Source: Natronococcus pandeyae (GTDB taxonomy: Archaea; Halobacteriota; Halobacteria; Halobacteriales; Natrialbaceae). Taken from it: a stretch of 64,000 nucleotides of DNA. The first letter of the stretch is position 1; the number at the start of each line of letters is the position of its first letter. Made by a program: the position numbers and the translations under genes. This document shows positions 1-7,705 of the stretch, piece after piece. The stretch lies in NCBI RefSeq assembly GCF_008122205.1, contig NZ_PHNJ01000001.1, positions 248,001 through 312,000 on the forward strand, read 5' to 3'. The notes beneath the pieces were generated by a model. The model worked only from the letters and a program-made list of their open reading frames with translations. It made no database searches and was not told the origin of the DNA.

Positions 1-244
1 ATTTAACAGATGAAACCGAGGCATATCGAGGGCGCAGCAGCCGACTCGGATAGCGGATTTCGATCTGTGTCCGATTGTTCGAAAGTAGATATTTCCACCC
101 TGCGTAATTCGGAACCGTCCGTGGCTAGTCGCCGCCTGTCGTTCGCTCACCACGATCCACCGAGAAATTATCGACCTCCCGAACGACCTCGTGGAAGCCG
201 ACGGGACGCAACGCAAAAGTACCGGATCCGCATAGCTCTCGACG

Positions 245-745
245 ATGACGCTCTCGGACGAGGCCAGAGACCGGTTGGCCGACGTGGTGGAACTACAGCC
301 GACGAAAAATTCCGAGCTTCAGGACCGGTGGGAACTGGAAAGCGGCAGCGAGGTCCACCAGTACCTGGAGAACGAACTCGGGGACTACTACTTCCGGGAC
401 GACAACAGCCTGATCCGCGCGACCGCGGAGGCGGCGGACCTCGTCGATGTCGAACCGGGAATCGAGAGCGATCCGGATGAAGGGACCCCCTCGCGGATTC
501 GCGTTCCCGAGTTACAGGCACAGATCGTCGAGATTCTCGCCGGCCCCGACGAGGAGTCGGAAAGCGTCGTTTCGGTGTTACACAAGCTCCGGGATGCCTA
601 CGACGTCGATCCCGACTCCGAGGACGTCCGCTCGAGCCTCCAGAGTCTTCGCCGCAAAGGCGTCGTCGAGATCGAGTACCGAACGGTTCCCACGTTCCGG
701 TTGGCCGTCGAGCGCGACGACCTCGAGGTCGACGTCTCTGACTGA
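245..745 (+). CDS. DUF5797-type conserved haloarchaeal protein
   Basis: This 166-residue acidic protein resembles the haloarchaeal DUF5797 family, whose function is unknown. The N-terminal third (about residues 1-60) reads like a small winged-helix region, with a helix-rich start followed by a short strand pair ending in YYFRDDN. The C-terminal half (about 90-160) contains a second helical unit followed by a KGVVEIEY strand, as in wing regions of DNA-binding proteins. No signal peptide or membrane segment is visible. The ATG at 245 is the first good start. The next gene, on the opposite strand, converges on it with a 30-base gap. Family assignment is from memory; the DNA-binding idea is inference. 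Confidence 0.75.
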   Translation: MTLSDEARDRLADVVELQPTKNSELQDRWELESGSEVHQYLENELGDYYFRDDNSLIRATAEAADLVDVEPGIESDPDEGTPSRIRVPELQAQIVEILAGPDEESESVVSVLHKLRDAYDVDPDSEDVRSSLQSLRRKGVVEIEYRTVPTFRLAVERDDLEVDVSD

Positions 746-775
746 GACCAGTCGCGGCGGTTTTCTGAGACCGTC

Positions 776-1825
776 TTACAGCCCGGGCCGGCGTCGCCGG
801 CGACGGTCCTCGAGCAACTGTTTGCTTCGTTTTCCGGGTCCCCCCTCGATCGGCCAGCCGCGGGTCCGCCAGACCGGCGGCTCCGGCTCGAACGCGGGAC
901 AGGAGCCGGAACACTCCGCGGCCGTCTGGCAGCACTCCTTGGACTCGCAGTAGGGCCGCAACTGGATCCCGTCGGTTCCGCGCAGCGCGAAGTGGCGACA
1001 GTCGGGCCGCATCGTGTCGACGAACGAGCGCCAGCCGCGCTCGTACGCCCGCTCGGCGATCCGAAGCCGCATCTCGGCCTTTTCGGCGGGGTCGACGTAC
1101 TCGAACCGGGCGGCAGATCCGTCCCTGGTTCCGCCGTCCGGTCGCTCGAGGATTCGCGTTCCCGGCTCGTCGACTGCGAGCGAGCGCGGATACCAGGAGA
1201 CGTCAGCGGCGAGCGTCTCGGGGTCGAGTGCGAGCACGCCGGCCTCGACCGGCAGGTCCTCGAAGAGTACCGGTTCGACGCGCTCACCGGTCTCCCGGCT
1301 GGCGACCCAGACTTCGTCGGCGAGCGCGAGCGCGACGTCGTACTCGAGTTGGGTTCCCAGGTTTCGGGCGGCGCTCGCGTCGAGGTCCGGCTTGTTCTCG
1401 ATGGCGACGATGCGGTCGACCCAGTTCGGATAGGGCCATTTCCGCCGGATCTCGATGCGGTTGCCGTTCTTTCGGGTCTCGAGGGCGCCGCGGTCGTCGG
1501 CGCGATGGATCGCCTCGCGGACGTATCGCCACGGGTAGCCGGGGTGGGGAAGCGCGTCGCGGTAGTACGCCCATTCGGCGGGGGCGTTCCGAACGACGTG
1601 TAACAGGTCGCTATCGAGTCGCTTCGGGCCGAAGTTCGCGCGCTGCTCGAAGGCCTCGCGGTCGCACTCGAGGACGATCGTGTCCCAGCGCCGGCGTTTC
1701 GTGCCGAGCTGGCGGGCGACGACGATTGCACGGTCGGTCCCGTCGTCGGCGGGGGGCCACGCGCGCTCCGCCCAGCGACAGGTGCGAAGCTCGAAGGAGA
1801 ACTCGCTGTCGTCCGGGTGGATCAT
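776..1825 (-). CDS. DUF5787 protein, possible PD-(D/E)XK nuclease with Cys cluster
   Basis: This 349-residue protein matches the haloarchaeal DUF5787 type, for which I know no function. A central strand has D137, then IVAI, then E143-N-K145, resembling the D...(D/E)xK core of PD-(D/E)XK nucleases. It is followed by QLEYD (159-163), similar to the QLxxY motif of RecB, AddB and Cas4 nucleases. An earlier D48...E53 pair could also contribute acidic residues. Near the C-terminus lie C276, C293, C298, C299, C305 and C309, a spacing that could hold an iron-sulfur cluster or zinc. The tail is very Arg-rich. The gene stands alone between convergent and codirectional neighbours. The nuclease call is inference from motifs and could be wrong. 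Confidence 0.7.
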   Translation of the reverse strand: MIHPDDSEFSFELRTCRWAERAWPPADDGTDRAIVVARQLGTKRRRWDTIVLECDREAFEQRANFGPKRLDSDLLHVVRNAPAEWAYYRDALPHPGYPWRYVREAIHRADDRGALETRKNGNRIEIRRKWPYPNWVDRIVAIENKPDLDASAARNLGTQLEYDVALALADEVWVASRETGERVEPVLFEDLPVEAGVLALDPETLAADVSWYPRSLAVDEPGTRILERPDGGTRDGSAARFEYVDPAEKAEMRLRIAERAYERGWRSFVDTMRPDCRHFALRGTDGIQLRPYCESKECCQTAAECSGSCPAFEPEPPVWRTRGWPIEGGPGKRSKQLLEDRRRRRRPGL

Positions 1826-1963
1826 TACCGGTCGTACGGAGATAGACGATAAGTGCGCTGTGGTCCGTCGTCGAGCGCGCCGAGCACGTCGGGCGCTGTC
1901 CGCGAGGTGGCCGACGCTCTCGGTGGATCGAACGCACCGCGGTCGTCGAGTGCGGGTCGTCGG

Positions 1964-2404
1964 TTACTCCTCGTCCTCGTCGTCCTCGATCTCGTCGATG
2001 AACTCGTGTGCTTCCTCCAGGATCTCTCGCGGTCCGTCCTGCGTGACGGTGTTTACCGCCTGCTCGTAATCGCGCCACTGGAGGTCACGATGTTCGTTCG
2101 ACAGCTCTGCGCTCGCCTCGAACGACCGGGCGATAAAGAGGTGAACGGTCTTGTGGATCGTCTTGCCGTTCGCCTCGAAGACGTAGTCGTAGTCGTCTCG
2201 AAAGCCGTCGAGTAGTCGGAACTGCTCGATACCTGCCTCTTCCTTTATTTCGCGGATCGCCGTCTGCTGTAGCTCTTCATCTCCTTCGACACCGCCCTTC
2301 GGAAACTCCCAGTCGCCCGGGCGGCTCTTGAGTAGAAGATACTCGCGCCGGCCCCGCGTATCGCGGAAGAGGATCGCGCCTGCGCTCGTAGCTTCGACTG
2401 CCAT
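1964..2404 (-). CDS. Nudix hydrolase, Ap4A hydrolase-like
   Basis: This 146-residue protein is a complete single-domain Nudix hydrolase. The Nudix box GX5EX7REUXEEXGU lies at residues 37-59, with the metal-binding REIKEE at 51-56. The start (AGAILF) and WEFPKGG are typical of bis(5'-nucleosyl)-tetraphosphatases, which cleave Ap4A-type dinucleotides; the exact substrate cannot be read from sequence. The C-terminus is a very acidic tail (DEIEDDEDEE), common in halophile proteins. The gene diverges from the uS10-like gene, and the roughly 110-base gap between the two starts must hold both promoters. No signal sequence is present, so it acts in the cytoplasm. Confidence 0.9.
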   Translation of the reverse strand: MAVEATSAGAILFRDTRGRREYLLLKSRPGDWEFPKGGVEGDEELQQTAIREIKEEAGIEQFRLLDGFRDDYDYVFEANGKTIHKTVHLFIARSFEASAELSNEHRDLQWRDYEQAVNTVTQDGPREILEEAHEFIDEIEDDEDEE

Positions 2405-2514
2405 TACCTTGAGTAACGGGCGGGACGTTAAGAGAATATCGGACTGTTCGTTCGACGTAGACGTGTCTCAGCAGGTTTTTACACGCCGGCCGTCGACGGT
2501 TGCACAACACAGCC

Positions 2515-2853
2515 ATGACCTTCGTTACCCGCCTCACGCTCCAGAGCGGCGATAGAGCCGCGCTCGATGGTATCGTCGACGATATCAAATCCTCCGCCGA
2601 GCGGAAAGGGGCCGCGCTGAAAGGTCCACACTCCCGTCCGCCGGAGAAACTGACCGTCCCTCAGCACGCCCGCCTGCACGGCGACGACGAGCGACGGTTC
2701 TCCTCCTGGGAGTACACGGTCTTCACGCGCGAACTCGAGATCCACGGCCACGACAATCTCGCGCGGAATATCGCCTCGCAGAACTTCCCCGACTCGGTCC
2801 ACATCGAGGCCGAGGTGGAGCAGATCCACGGCGCGGGACGAAATCGGAACTGA
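2515..2853 (+). CDS. uS10/mL48-like small ribosomal-fold protein
   Basis: This 112-residue protein (MTFVTRLTLQSGDR...) looks like the haloarchaeal uS10/mL48 family: a small alpha/beta fold related to ribosomal protein S10, with a central block (KGPHSRPPEKLTVPQ) matching the S10 loop region that binds rRNA or NusB in true S10. It is not the main rpsJ, which sits with EF-1alpha in archaea. The ATG at 2515 is preferred over an in-frame TTG at 2500. Its TGA stop (2851-2853) overlaps the only available upstream start of the next gene, so the two are probably cotranscribed. Its role in ribosomes is inference. Confidence 0.75.
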   Translation: MTFVTRLTLQSGDRAALDGIVDDIKSSAERKGAALKGPHSRPPEKLTVPQHARLHGDDERRFSSWEYTVFTRELEIHGHDNLARNIASQNFPDSVHIEAEVEQIHGAGRNRN

Positions 2854-3275
2854 GTTCGGACAGTTTCCTCGACCGATCGACGAACAACTCGAGAGCCGAT
2901 CCGGCACCGTTTGGCGATTTCGAGACGACGGTCGCTCGCCTCGAGGACGAACTCGAGCAGCGAGAGCTGGTGCTCGTCACGACCGTCGATCACGCCGCAA
3001 ACGCCGCGGAGGTCGGCGAACAGCTCCCGCCGACGACGCTGTTTCTGTTCGGGAATCCCGAGGTCGGGACGCCACTGATGCAGGCGAGCCGATCGGTCGG
3101 GATCGATCTCCCCCAGAAGTTCCTCCTCTGGGAGGACGACGGGGAGGTGTTCGTCACGTACAACGATCCGCAGTTTCTCGCCGATCGACACGACCTCGAG
3201 GGCGTCGACGAACAACTCGAGAGGATCACAGGGACACTCGAAGAGCTGGCGACGGCGATCACACGGGCGGAGTAA
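2850..3275 (+). CDS. DUF302 domain protein with unusual start
   Basis: The reading frame encodes a full DUF302-like domain, with the N-terminal helix from about 2910 (FGDFETTVARLEDELEQREL), the strand LVLVTTVDH, and the typical LFLFGNPEVGTPLMQ and WEDDGEVFVTYNDP blocks. The function of DUF302 is unknown; some members are lipoprotein-like or bind small ligands. The only standard start is GTG at 2970, which would delete the first helix. Upstream in frame there is no ATG, GTG or TTG, only a CTG at 2850 that overlaps the preceding TGA by 3 bases. Translation may therefore be coupled and start at CTG, or the protein is N-terminally truncated. The CDS start given here is the homology-based choice. 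Confidence 0.65.
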   Translation: MSSDSFLDRSTNNSRADPAPFGDFETTVARLEDELEQRELVLVTTVDHAANAAEVGEQLPPTTLFLFGNPEVGTPLMQASRSVGIDLPQKFLLWEDDGEVFVTYNDPQFLADRHDLEGVDEQLERITGTLEELATAITRAE

Positions 3276-3295
3276 GGCCCGATCTTCGATAGCAC

Positions 3296-3303
3296 TTTTT
3301 AGC
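3296..3303 (+). promoter_or_regulatory. Candidate TATA box of the AbgA-like gene
   Basis: The short AT-rich stretch CTTTTAGC lies about 24 bases before the ATG at 3324, the distance expected for a leaderless haloarchaeal transcript. It follows the upstream stop codon by about 20 bases and may also help terminate the upstream unit. Confidence 0.35.
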
Positions 3304-3323
3304 GTCCCCGACGACCCAACGGT

Positions 3324-4598
3324 ATGACCGACGAGACACTCGTTTCGCTGCGTCGCGACCTGCACCGGAAACCGGAACCCGCCTGGCGCGAGTTTTACAC
3401 CACCGCACGGATCGTCGAAGAACTCGAGTCTCGCGTGGATCTCGACGAACTCCACGTCGGCCGGGACGCGATCGCCGCCGAACACCGGATGGGCGTGCCC
3501 GACGAGGCCGAACTGACCGCCTGGTACGAGCAGGCCTGCGAGTACGACGTCGACGAATCCGTCCTCGAATCGCTCGATGGCGGCTACACGGGTGCCGTCG
3601 CCGTTCTCGAGAGGGGCGACGGGCCGACCGTCGGTCTCCGCGTCGACATCGACGGCCTGCCGCGAGCCGAAGCCGACGACGGCGACCACGCCCCCGTAGC
3701 GGAGGGGTTCCGCTCGGAGCACGAGGGCGCGATGCACGCCTGCGGCCACGACGCCCACGCGACGATCGGCATCGGCGCGCTCGAGGCCGTCGCCGAGAGC
3801 GACTTCTCGGGGACGCTGAAGGTGTTCTTCCAGCCCGCAGAGGAGGTCGTCGGCGGCGGAAAGTCGATGGCGAAGAGCGACCATCTCCAGGACGTCGACC
3901 ACCTGCTCGCGCTCCACATCGGTCTGGATCACCCGACCGGAGAGGTCGTCGCGGGCATCGACGGCTTTCTGGCGGTGCGCCACCTCGAGGCCACCTTCAC
4001 GGGCGAACCCGCCCACGCGGGCGGCCACCCGGAACAGGGACGCAACGCCGTCCAGGCGATGGCGACGGCGGTCCAGAACTGCTACGCCATCCCGCGTCAC
4101 AGCGACGGCGCGACCCGCATCAACGCGGGCGTCGTCGAGGGCGGGAGCGCGGCGAACGTCATCCCCGAGGAGGCCCGCATCGTCGCCGAGGTGCGAGGCG
4201 AGACGACCGAACTGATGGAGTACATGCACGAGAAGGCCGAGCGCGTGTTTCGCTCCGCGGCCGAGATGCACGACTGCGAGGTCGAGACCGAGATCGGTGC
4301 CGCCGCGCCGAGCGCGACGAGCGATCAGGAACTCGTCGATATCGTCGCCGACGTCGCGGACGGCGTCGCCGGCGTGGAGAACATCCTCGAGCGCGACGAA
4401 CTCGGCGGCAGCGAGGACGCGACGTTCCTGATGCGAGAGGTCCAGCAAAACGGCGGTACCGCCTGCTACGTCGGCGTCGGCACCGACCACCCCGGCGGCC
4501 ACCACACCTCGACGTTCGACGTCGACGAGGAGAGCATCGGTCACGGCATCGAGATGGTTGCCGGTGCTATCGAGGAAATCAGCCGCAAACAGCCGTAG
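3324..4598 (+). CDS. M20 amidohydrolase, AbgA (p-aminobenzoyl-glutamate hydrolase A)-like
   Basis: This 424-residue cytoplasmic enzyme belongs to the M20 dizinc amidohydrolases. Metal ligands and catalytic residues are visible: RVDIDGLP with D108, HACGHDAH (138-145), and PAEE with the catalytic Glu pair (171-174). The stretch HRMGVPDEAELTAWYEQA (54-71) and the TDHPGGHH block near the C-terminus match E. coli AbgA more closely than generic hippurate or IAA-amino-acid hydrolases. AbgA with AbgB splits p-aminobenzoyl-glutamate, a folate breakdown product; no AbgB partner is adjacent, so the substrate is uncertain. A TTTTAG element at 3297-3302, about 24 bases before the ATG, could serve as a TATA box for a leaderless transcript. 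Confidence 0.85.
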   Translation: MTDETLVSLRRDLHRKPEPAWREFYTTARIVEELESRVDLDELHVGRDAIAAEHRMGVPDEAELTAWYEQACEYDVDESVLESLDGGYTGAVAVLERGDGPTVGLRVDIDGLPRAEADDGDHAPVAEGFRSEHEGAMHACGHDAHATIGIGALEAVAESDFSGTLKVFFQPAEEVVGGGKSMAKSDHLQDVDHLLALHIGLDHPTGEVVAGIDGFLAVRHLEATFTGEPAHAGGHPEQGRNAVQAMATAVQNCYAIPRHSDGATRINAGVVEGGSAANVIPEEARIVAEVRGETTELMEYMHEKAERVFRSAAEMHDCEVETEIGAAAPSATSDQELVDIVADVADGVAGVENILERDELGGSEDATFLMREVQQNGGTACYVGVGTDHPGGHHTSTFDVDEESIGHGIEMVAGAIEEISRKQP

Positions 4599-4684
4599 CG
4601 AGTCGGTACTCGCCGGGAAGTTGAGACACAAAGAATACGTGGGGTTCCGTCCGGAGTCTCCGTTACGACGGGGGCCGTGACGTT

Positions 4685-5548
4685 TCAGTAGCCGTCGTCG
4701 TGGTCGTCGTCAGTATCGCAGCCATCCTCGTTTTTCCGGTCGTCGTCGTAGCCGCCGTCACCCTCGGCGTCCAGGACGACCTCGAGGTCGAACGGCTCGT
4801 CGGCGGGCGCGGCGTCGGGCTCGAGGTAGCCGACGGCGAACGCCGTGTAGACGTTGCCGGCGCCCGGGCTGACGTCGAACTCGGCGACGACGTCGCCGTC
4901 GTTGCACTCCGTCGCGGGCCGCACCTCGAGGGTGTAGTCGCCAGCGGGGACCTCGATCGCGCCGGCGTCGCCGAACGCGACGTCCTCGAACAGTACCATC
5001 TCGCCGTCCTCGACGGTGACGTCGACGGCCGGCGCGTCGGGCGAGGCGTGAACGAGTCGAACCCGCGCATCCTCGCCGGGGTCGCTCAGGTCGTCCTCGA
5101 GCACTGCCGGCGCGAAGGGCTGGTTCTCCCCGGCGAGTTCGCCGAGCGCCGCGATCGTGAACGCGCCCTCGGCGAGTTCGAGGTCCTCGTCGAAGACCAC
5201 GGTATCCGGATCCTCGGTTGCGGAGATCGCGACGTTCGCGGTTCCGACGGGCAACTCGAGGTAGTCGCTCACCGCGCGGAAGGGAACGTCCTCGAGGACG
5301 GCGTCGCCGTCGACGGCGACGTCGACGTTCGGCGCGTCCGGGGAGAGGTGGGCCGCTCGGACGCGAGCCAGTTCGTCCGGCTGTTCGTTGTGTTCGTCGT
5401 CCGCGTAGTCGTCGTGGTCGTCGTAGTCATCCTCGTCACCACCGTGGTCGTCGGTCGCGGCACCGAAACTGGCGGCGACCAGTCCAGCGCCCGTCGCTCC
5501 GATCAGAGTCAGTGTGCGTCGGCGGGTGTGTCCTTGGGACATAGACAC
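4685..5548 (-). CDS. Tat-exported DUF4397 domain protein
   Basis: This 287-residue protein begins with a twin-arginine signal (RRRTLTLIGATGAG at about 9-22) and is therefore probably exported folded, as is usual for halophile secreted proteins. After a very acidic Asp/His linker (about 33-56) come two repeats of the DUF4397 type: the first starts at VRAAHLSPDAPNVDVAVDGD and the second at VRLVHASPDAPAVDVTVEDG. Each ends with a beta-rich half (LELPVGTANVAISAT; IEVPAGDYTLEVRPA). DUF4397 domains occur in bacterial and archaeal surface proteins of unknown role. The C-terminus is again Asp/Asn/His-rich, possibly a metal- or salt-binding tail. No membrane anchor follows the domain. Two ATG starts (5548 and 5542) are equally plausible. 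Confidence 0.85.
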   Translation of the reverse strand: MSMSQGHTRRRTLTLIGATGAGLVAASFGAATDDHGGDEDDYDDHDDYADDEHNEQPDELARVRAAHLSPDAPNVDVAVDGDAVLEDVPFRAVSDYLELPVGTANVAISATEDPDTVVFDEDLELAEGAFTIAALGELAGENQPFAPAVLEDDLSDPGEDARVRLVHASPDAPAVDVTVEDGEMVLFEDVAFGDAGAIEVPAGDYTLEVRPATECNDGDVVAEFDVSPGAGNVYTAFAVGYLEPDAAPADEPFDLEVVLDAEGDGGYDDDRKNEDGCDTDDDHDDGY

Positions 5549-5673
5549 ATATTCGACGCTGGCAGAATTGGGAACTGTCCCTAACAGTGTAAGATTGGAC
5601 GTCGAACGTCGCGCGACGAACGCGGGACCGAATCGGTCGAAAGCGCGCTCCTCGAGGGGTAATAAGTCGTTAT

Positions 5674-7080
5674 TCAGTACTTCGGATCCGCGCCGGTCGT
5701 CTCGTAGACGGCATCCATCAGATCGTCGCGTCGGTCCTGCCAGCTACCGAGCGCGCCGGGGTGGGACGGGTAGTTCTCGTAGTGGTCGAGGAGGTCGTCT
5801 GCCCGCCGTTTCGTCTGGTAGAGGTTCCAGATGGTGCCCCAGTGGCCGCGACTCTTGAACAGGGCCTCGGCCTTGAGCTTCGTGCCGATATCCGTACTGC
5901 CGGAGTAGAGCGCCTCGGCGAGTTTGTCGCCGGGCATCGCGGCGAGCAGCCCCATCAGGTCGTCGACGTCGACGGCCGTCGAGAGGATGTTGTAGACGTC
6001 CAGTGCGGCGTACCGGGCGCCGAAGTGCTCCATCACCTGCTGGTTGTACTCCCAGAGGGTGGCCTCGCCGCAGTCGCCCGTTTCGACGGCCTCGATCGCC
6101 TGCTCGGCGGCGTACTTGCCGGCGTAGGCGGCGCCGGCGATGCCGCCGCCCGTCGTGGGGTTGACGTGGCCCGCGGCGTCGCCGACGGCCATGTAGCCGG
6201 GATGGACGGCGGAATCGTACGGTCGCCGCGTCGGAAGCGCGGCGCCGAGTTTGTCCTCCACCTCGGCACCGTCGAACTCCGCACGGTTCTCGAGGTCGCG
6301 CTTGAGATCCTCGACGAGTTCCATCGGCTCCTCGGTCATCTGGAAGCCGAGTCCGGCGTTGATCTCCGTCTCCGTGCGCGGGAAGTACCAGAGGTAGCCC
6401 GCCGCGCGCTCGGTCGGCTTGAAGACGAGCGCGTCGGACCACTCGACCGGCTCGTCGACGTGGACGATCTCGCGGTAGGCCGAACAGAAGTGGGTGTAGT
6501 CGACGTTCGTGTCGAACGTCGACCCCGAGAAGTCGACGTGGTCCTGGAGCACCGACAGCGAGCCGGCCGCGTCGATGACGATGTCGGCCTCGTACTCGAG
6601 CGGCTCTCCCTTTCGCATCGCCGTAACGCCGGTCACCTGACCGTCGTCGGCCTGGGTGACGTCCTGGACGACGGTGTCGTAGTGGATGTCGGCCCCAGCT
6701 TCGTCGGCCCCCTCGATGAGAAGTTTGCCGTACTCCCAGCGGTCGATGACCGCGAGCTCCCCGGGAACGGGGATCTCGAGGACGGTATCTTCCTGTGGAA
6801 TCTCGAACCGGCCGTGGTCGACGCCGGTGTTGGTGAAGGCGGGTTCGATCTTCGACTTGGGGATCGACTCGGGGAAGGCGTCCGCACCCTTCAACGCGTC
6901 CCCGCAGGCGATGTGTCCCGCTTCCTCCTCGGACTTTCGCTCGAGGATGACGGCGTCGTGTCCCTCGCGTGCAACGGTCGCTGCGGCGTAACAGCCTGCG
7001 GTCCCGGCGCCGACGACGACCACGTCGGGTGATCGAGTCTCGGGCGTCGCGGCGGTGGCCGACTGTTCCTGCGTACTCAT
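5674..7080 (-). CDS. Digeranylgeranylglycerophospholipid reductase
   Basis: This 468-residue FAD-dependent enzyme belongs to the geranylgeranyl reductase family, which saturates the isoprenoid chains of archaeal membrane lipids. The N-terminus carries the FAD-binding motif VVVGAGTAGCYAA (about 22-34). Other family marks are HIACGDALKG, the central LWYFPRTE block, and the second FAD motif MAVGDAAGHVNPTTGGGI (about 300-318). Length fits haloarchaeal homologues. It diverges from a 2Fe-2S ferredoxin gene; geranylgeranyl reductases need low-potential electrons and ferredoxin is the donor in some archaea, so this neighbour may be functionally linked (inference). The intergenic region holds a perfect 9-bp inverted repeat at 7147-7168. 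Confidence 0.92.
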   Translation of the reverse strand: MSTQEQSATAATPETRSPDVVVVGAGTAGCYAAATVAREGHDAVILERKSEEEAGHIACGDALKGADAFPESIPKSKIEPAFTNTGVDHGRFEIPQEDTVLEIPVPGELAVIDRWEYGKLLIEGADEAGADIHYDTVVQDVTQADDGQVTGVTAMRKGEPLEYEADIVIDAAGSLSVLQDHVDFSGSTFDTNVDYTHFCSAYREIVHVDEPVEWSDALVFKPTERAAGYLWYFPRTETEINAGLGFQMTEEPMELVEDLKRDLENRAEFDGAEVEDKLGAALPTRRPYDSAVHPGYMAVGDAAGHVNPTTGGGIAGAAYAGKYAAEQAIEAVETGDCGEATLWEYNQQVMEHFGARYAALDVYNILSTAVDVDDLMGLLAAMPGDKLAEALYSGSTDIGTKLKAEALFKSRGHWGTIWNLYQTKRRADDLLDHYENYPSHPGALGSWQDRRDDLMDAVYETTGADPKY

Positions 7081-7146
7081 ATCGATAATGTGTATTCCGC
7101 GGTAAGAAAACGTTTTATGAGCACTCCGGCGATCCGTCGGCGACGA

Positions 7147-7168
7147 ACGTCCGGCTGATGCCGGACGT
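7147..7168. repeat. Perfect 9-bp inverted repeat between divergent genes
   Basis: ACGTCCGGC and GCCGGACGT flank a TGAT loop. The repeat lies between the reductase gene starting at 7080 and the ferredoxin gene starting at 7264, about 67 and 96 bases from the two start codons. It could be an operator shared by both genes or an unconnected short palindrome. Confidence 0.6.
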
Positions 7169-7263
7169 CCGGGGTGTGCGGGGTCGGCCTCGGGTAGCTT
7201 CGTCGGAACTGTCTCGAGCGATTGTAATAAAGAGTTTTGGTGGGGTCTTTCGTATCGTCCCGT

Positions 7264-7599
7264 ATGACAGAGTACACCGTCGAGTTCGTCGGCACGGGCG
7301 AGACGATCACCTGCACGGACAAGGAGACGATCCTCAGCCGCTGTCTCGAGGAGGGCATCGCACAGGAGTACTCCTGCCGCGTCGGGATGTGTCTGGCCTG
7401 CTCAGCCGAAATTCTCGAGGGGGAGGTCACCCAGCCGGCGGCTCGCGGGCTCACCGAAAAGGAAGCGGAGAACTACGCGCTCACCTGCATGGCGCGCCCG
7501 CAGTCGGACCTCAAACTCGACCGAGGAAAGTATCCGCCGAGCATCGAGGGCGACCTCGAGGCGGACACCGGAAGCGAACCGACGCCGGCGGACGACTGA
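7264..7599 (+). CDS. Plant-type [2Fe-2S] ferredoxin
   Basis: This 111-residue protein is a plant-type ferredoxin. The cluster ligands C38, C43, C46 and C75 have the classic C-x4-C-x2-C-x28-C spacing, with ACSAEILEGEV following the third Cys. It is shorter than the main halophilic ferredoxin, lacking that protein's extra acidic N-terminal domain, but has an acidic C-terminal tail (EADTGSEPTPADD). It carries one electron and could serve redox enzymes such as the divergently transcribed lipid reductase; that pairing is inference from position. The ATG at 7264 is chosen because the domain begins there; an earlier in-frame start would only add residues without family match. Confidence 0.93.
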   Translation: MTEYTVEFVGTGETITCTDKETILSRCLEEGIAQEYSCRVGMCLACSAEILEGEVTQPAARGLTEKEAENYALTCMARPQSDLKLDRGKYPPSIEGDLEADTGSEPTPADD

Positions 7600-7705
7600 G
7601 TCTCGAACGGCGAGAGCAGCGAGAGCGACGGAATCGATTCGGCGGTCGTGCGTCGGTCACACACGTCCACAGTACGGCTTCACTCGTCGCCGGCGTACGG
7701 ACGAT

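Noticed and set aside
2661-4631. A 656-codon open frame on the minus strand opposite the AbgA-like gene
   Set aside because: It is the mirror frame of a clear M20 hydrolase; high GC and codon bias keep antisense frames open. It has no recognisable domain.
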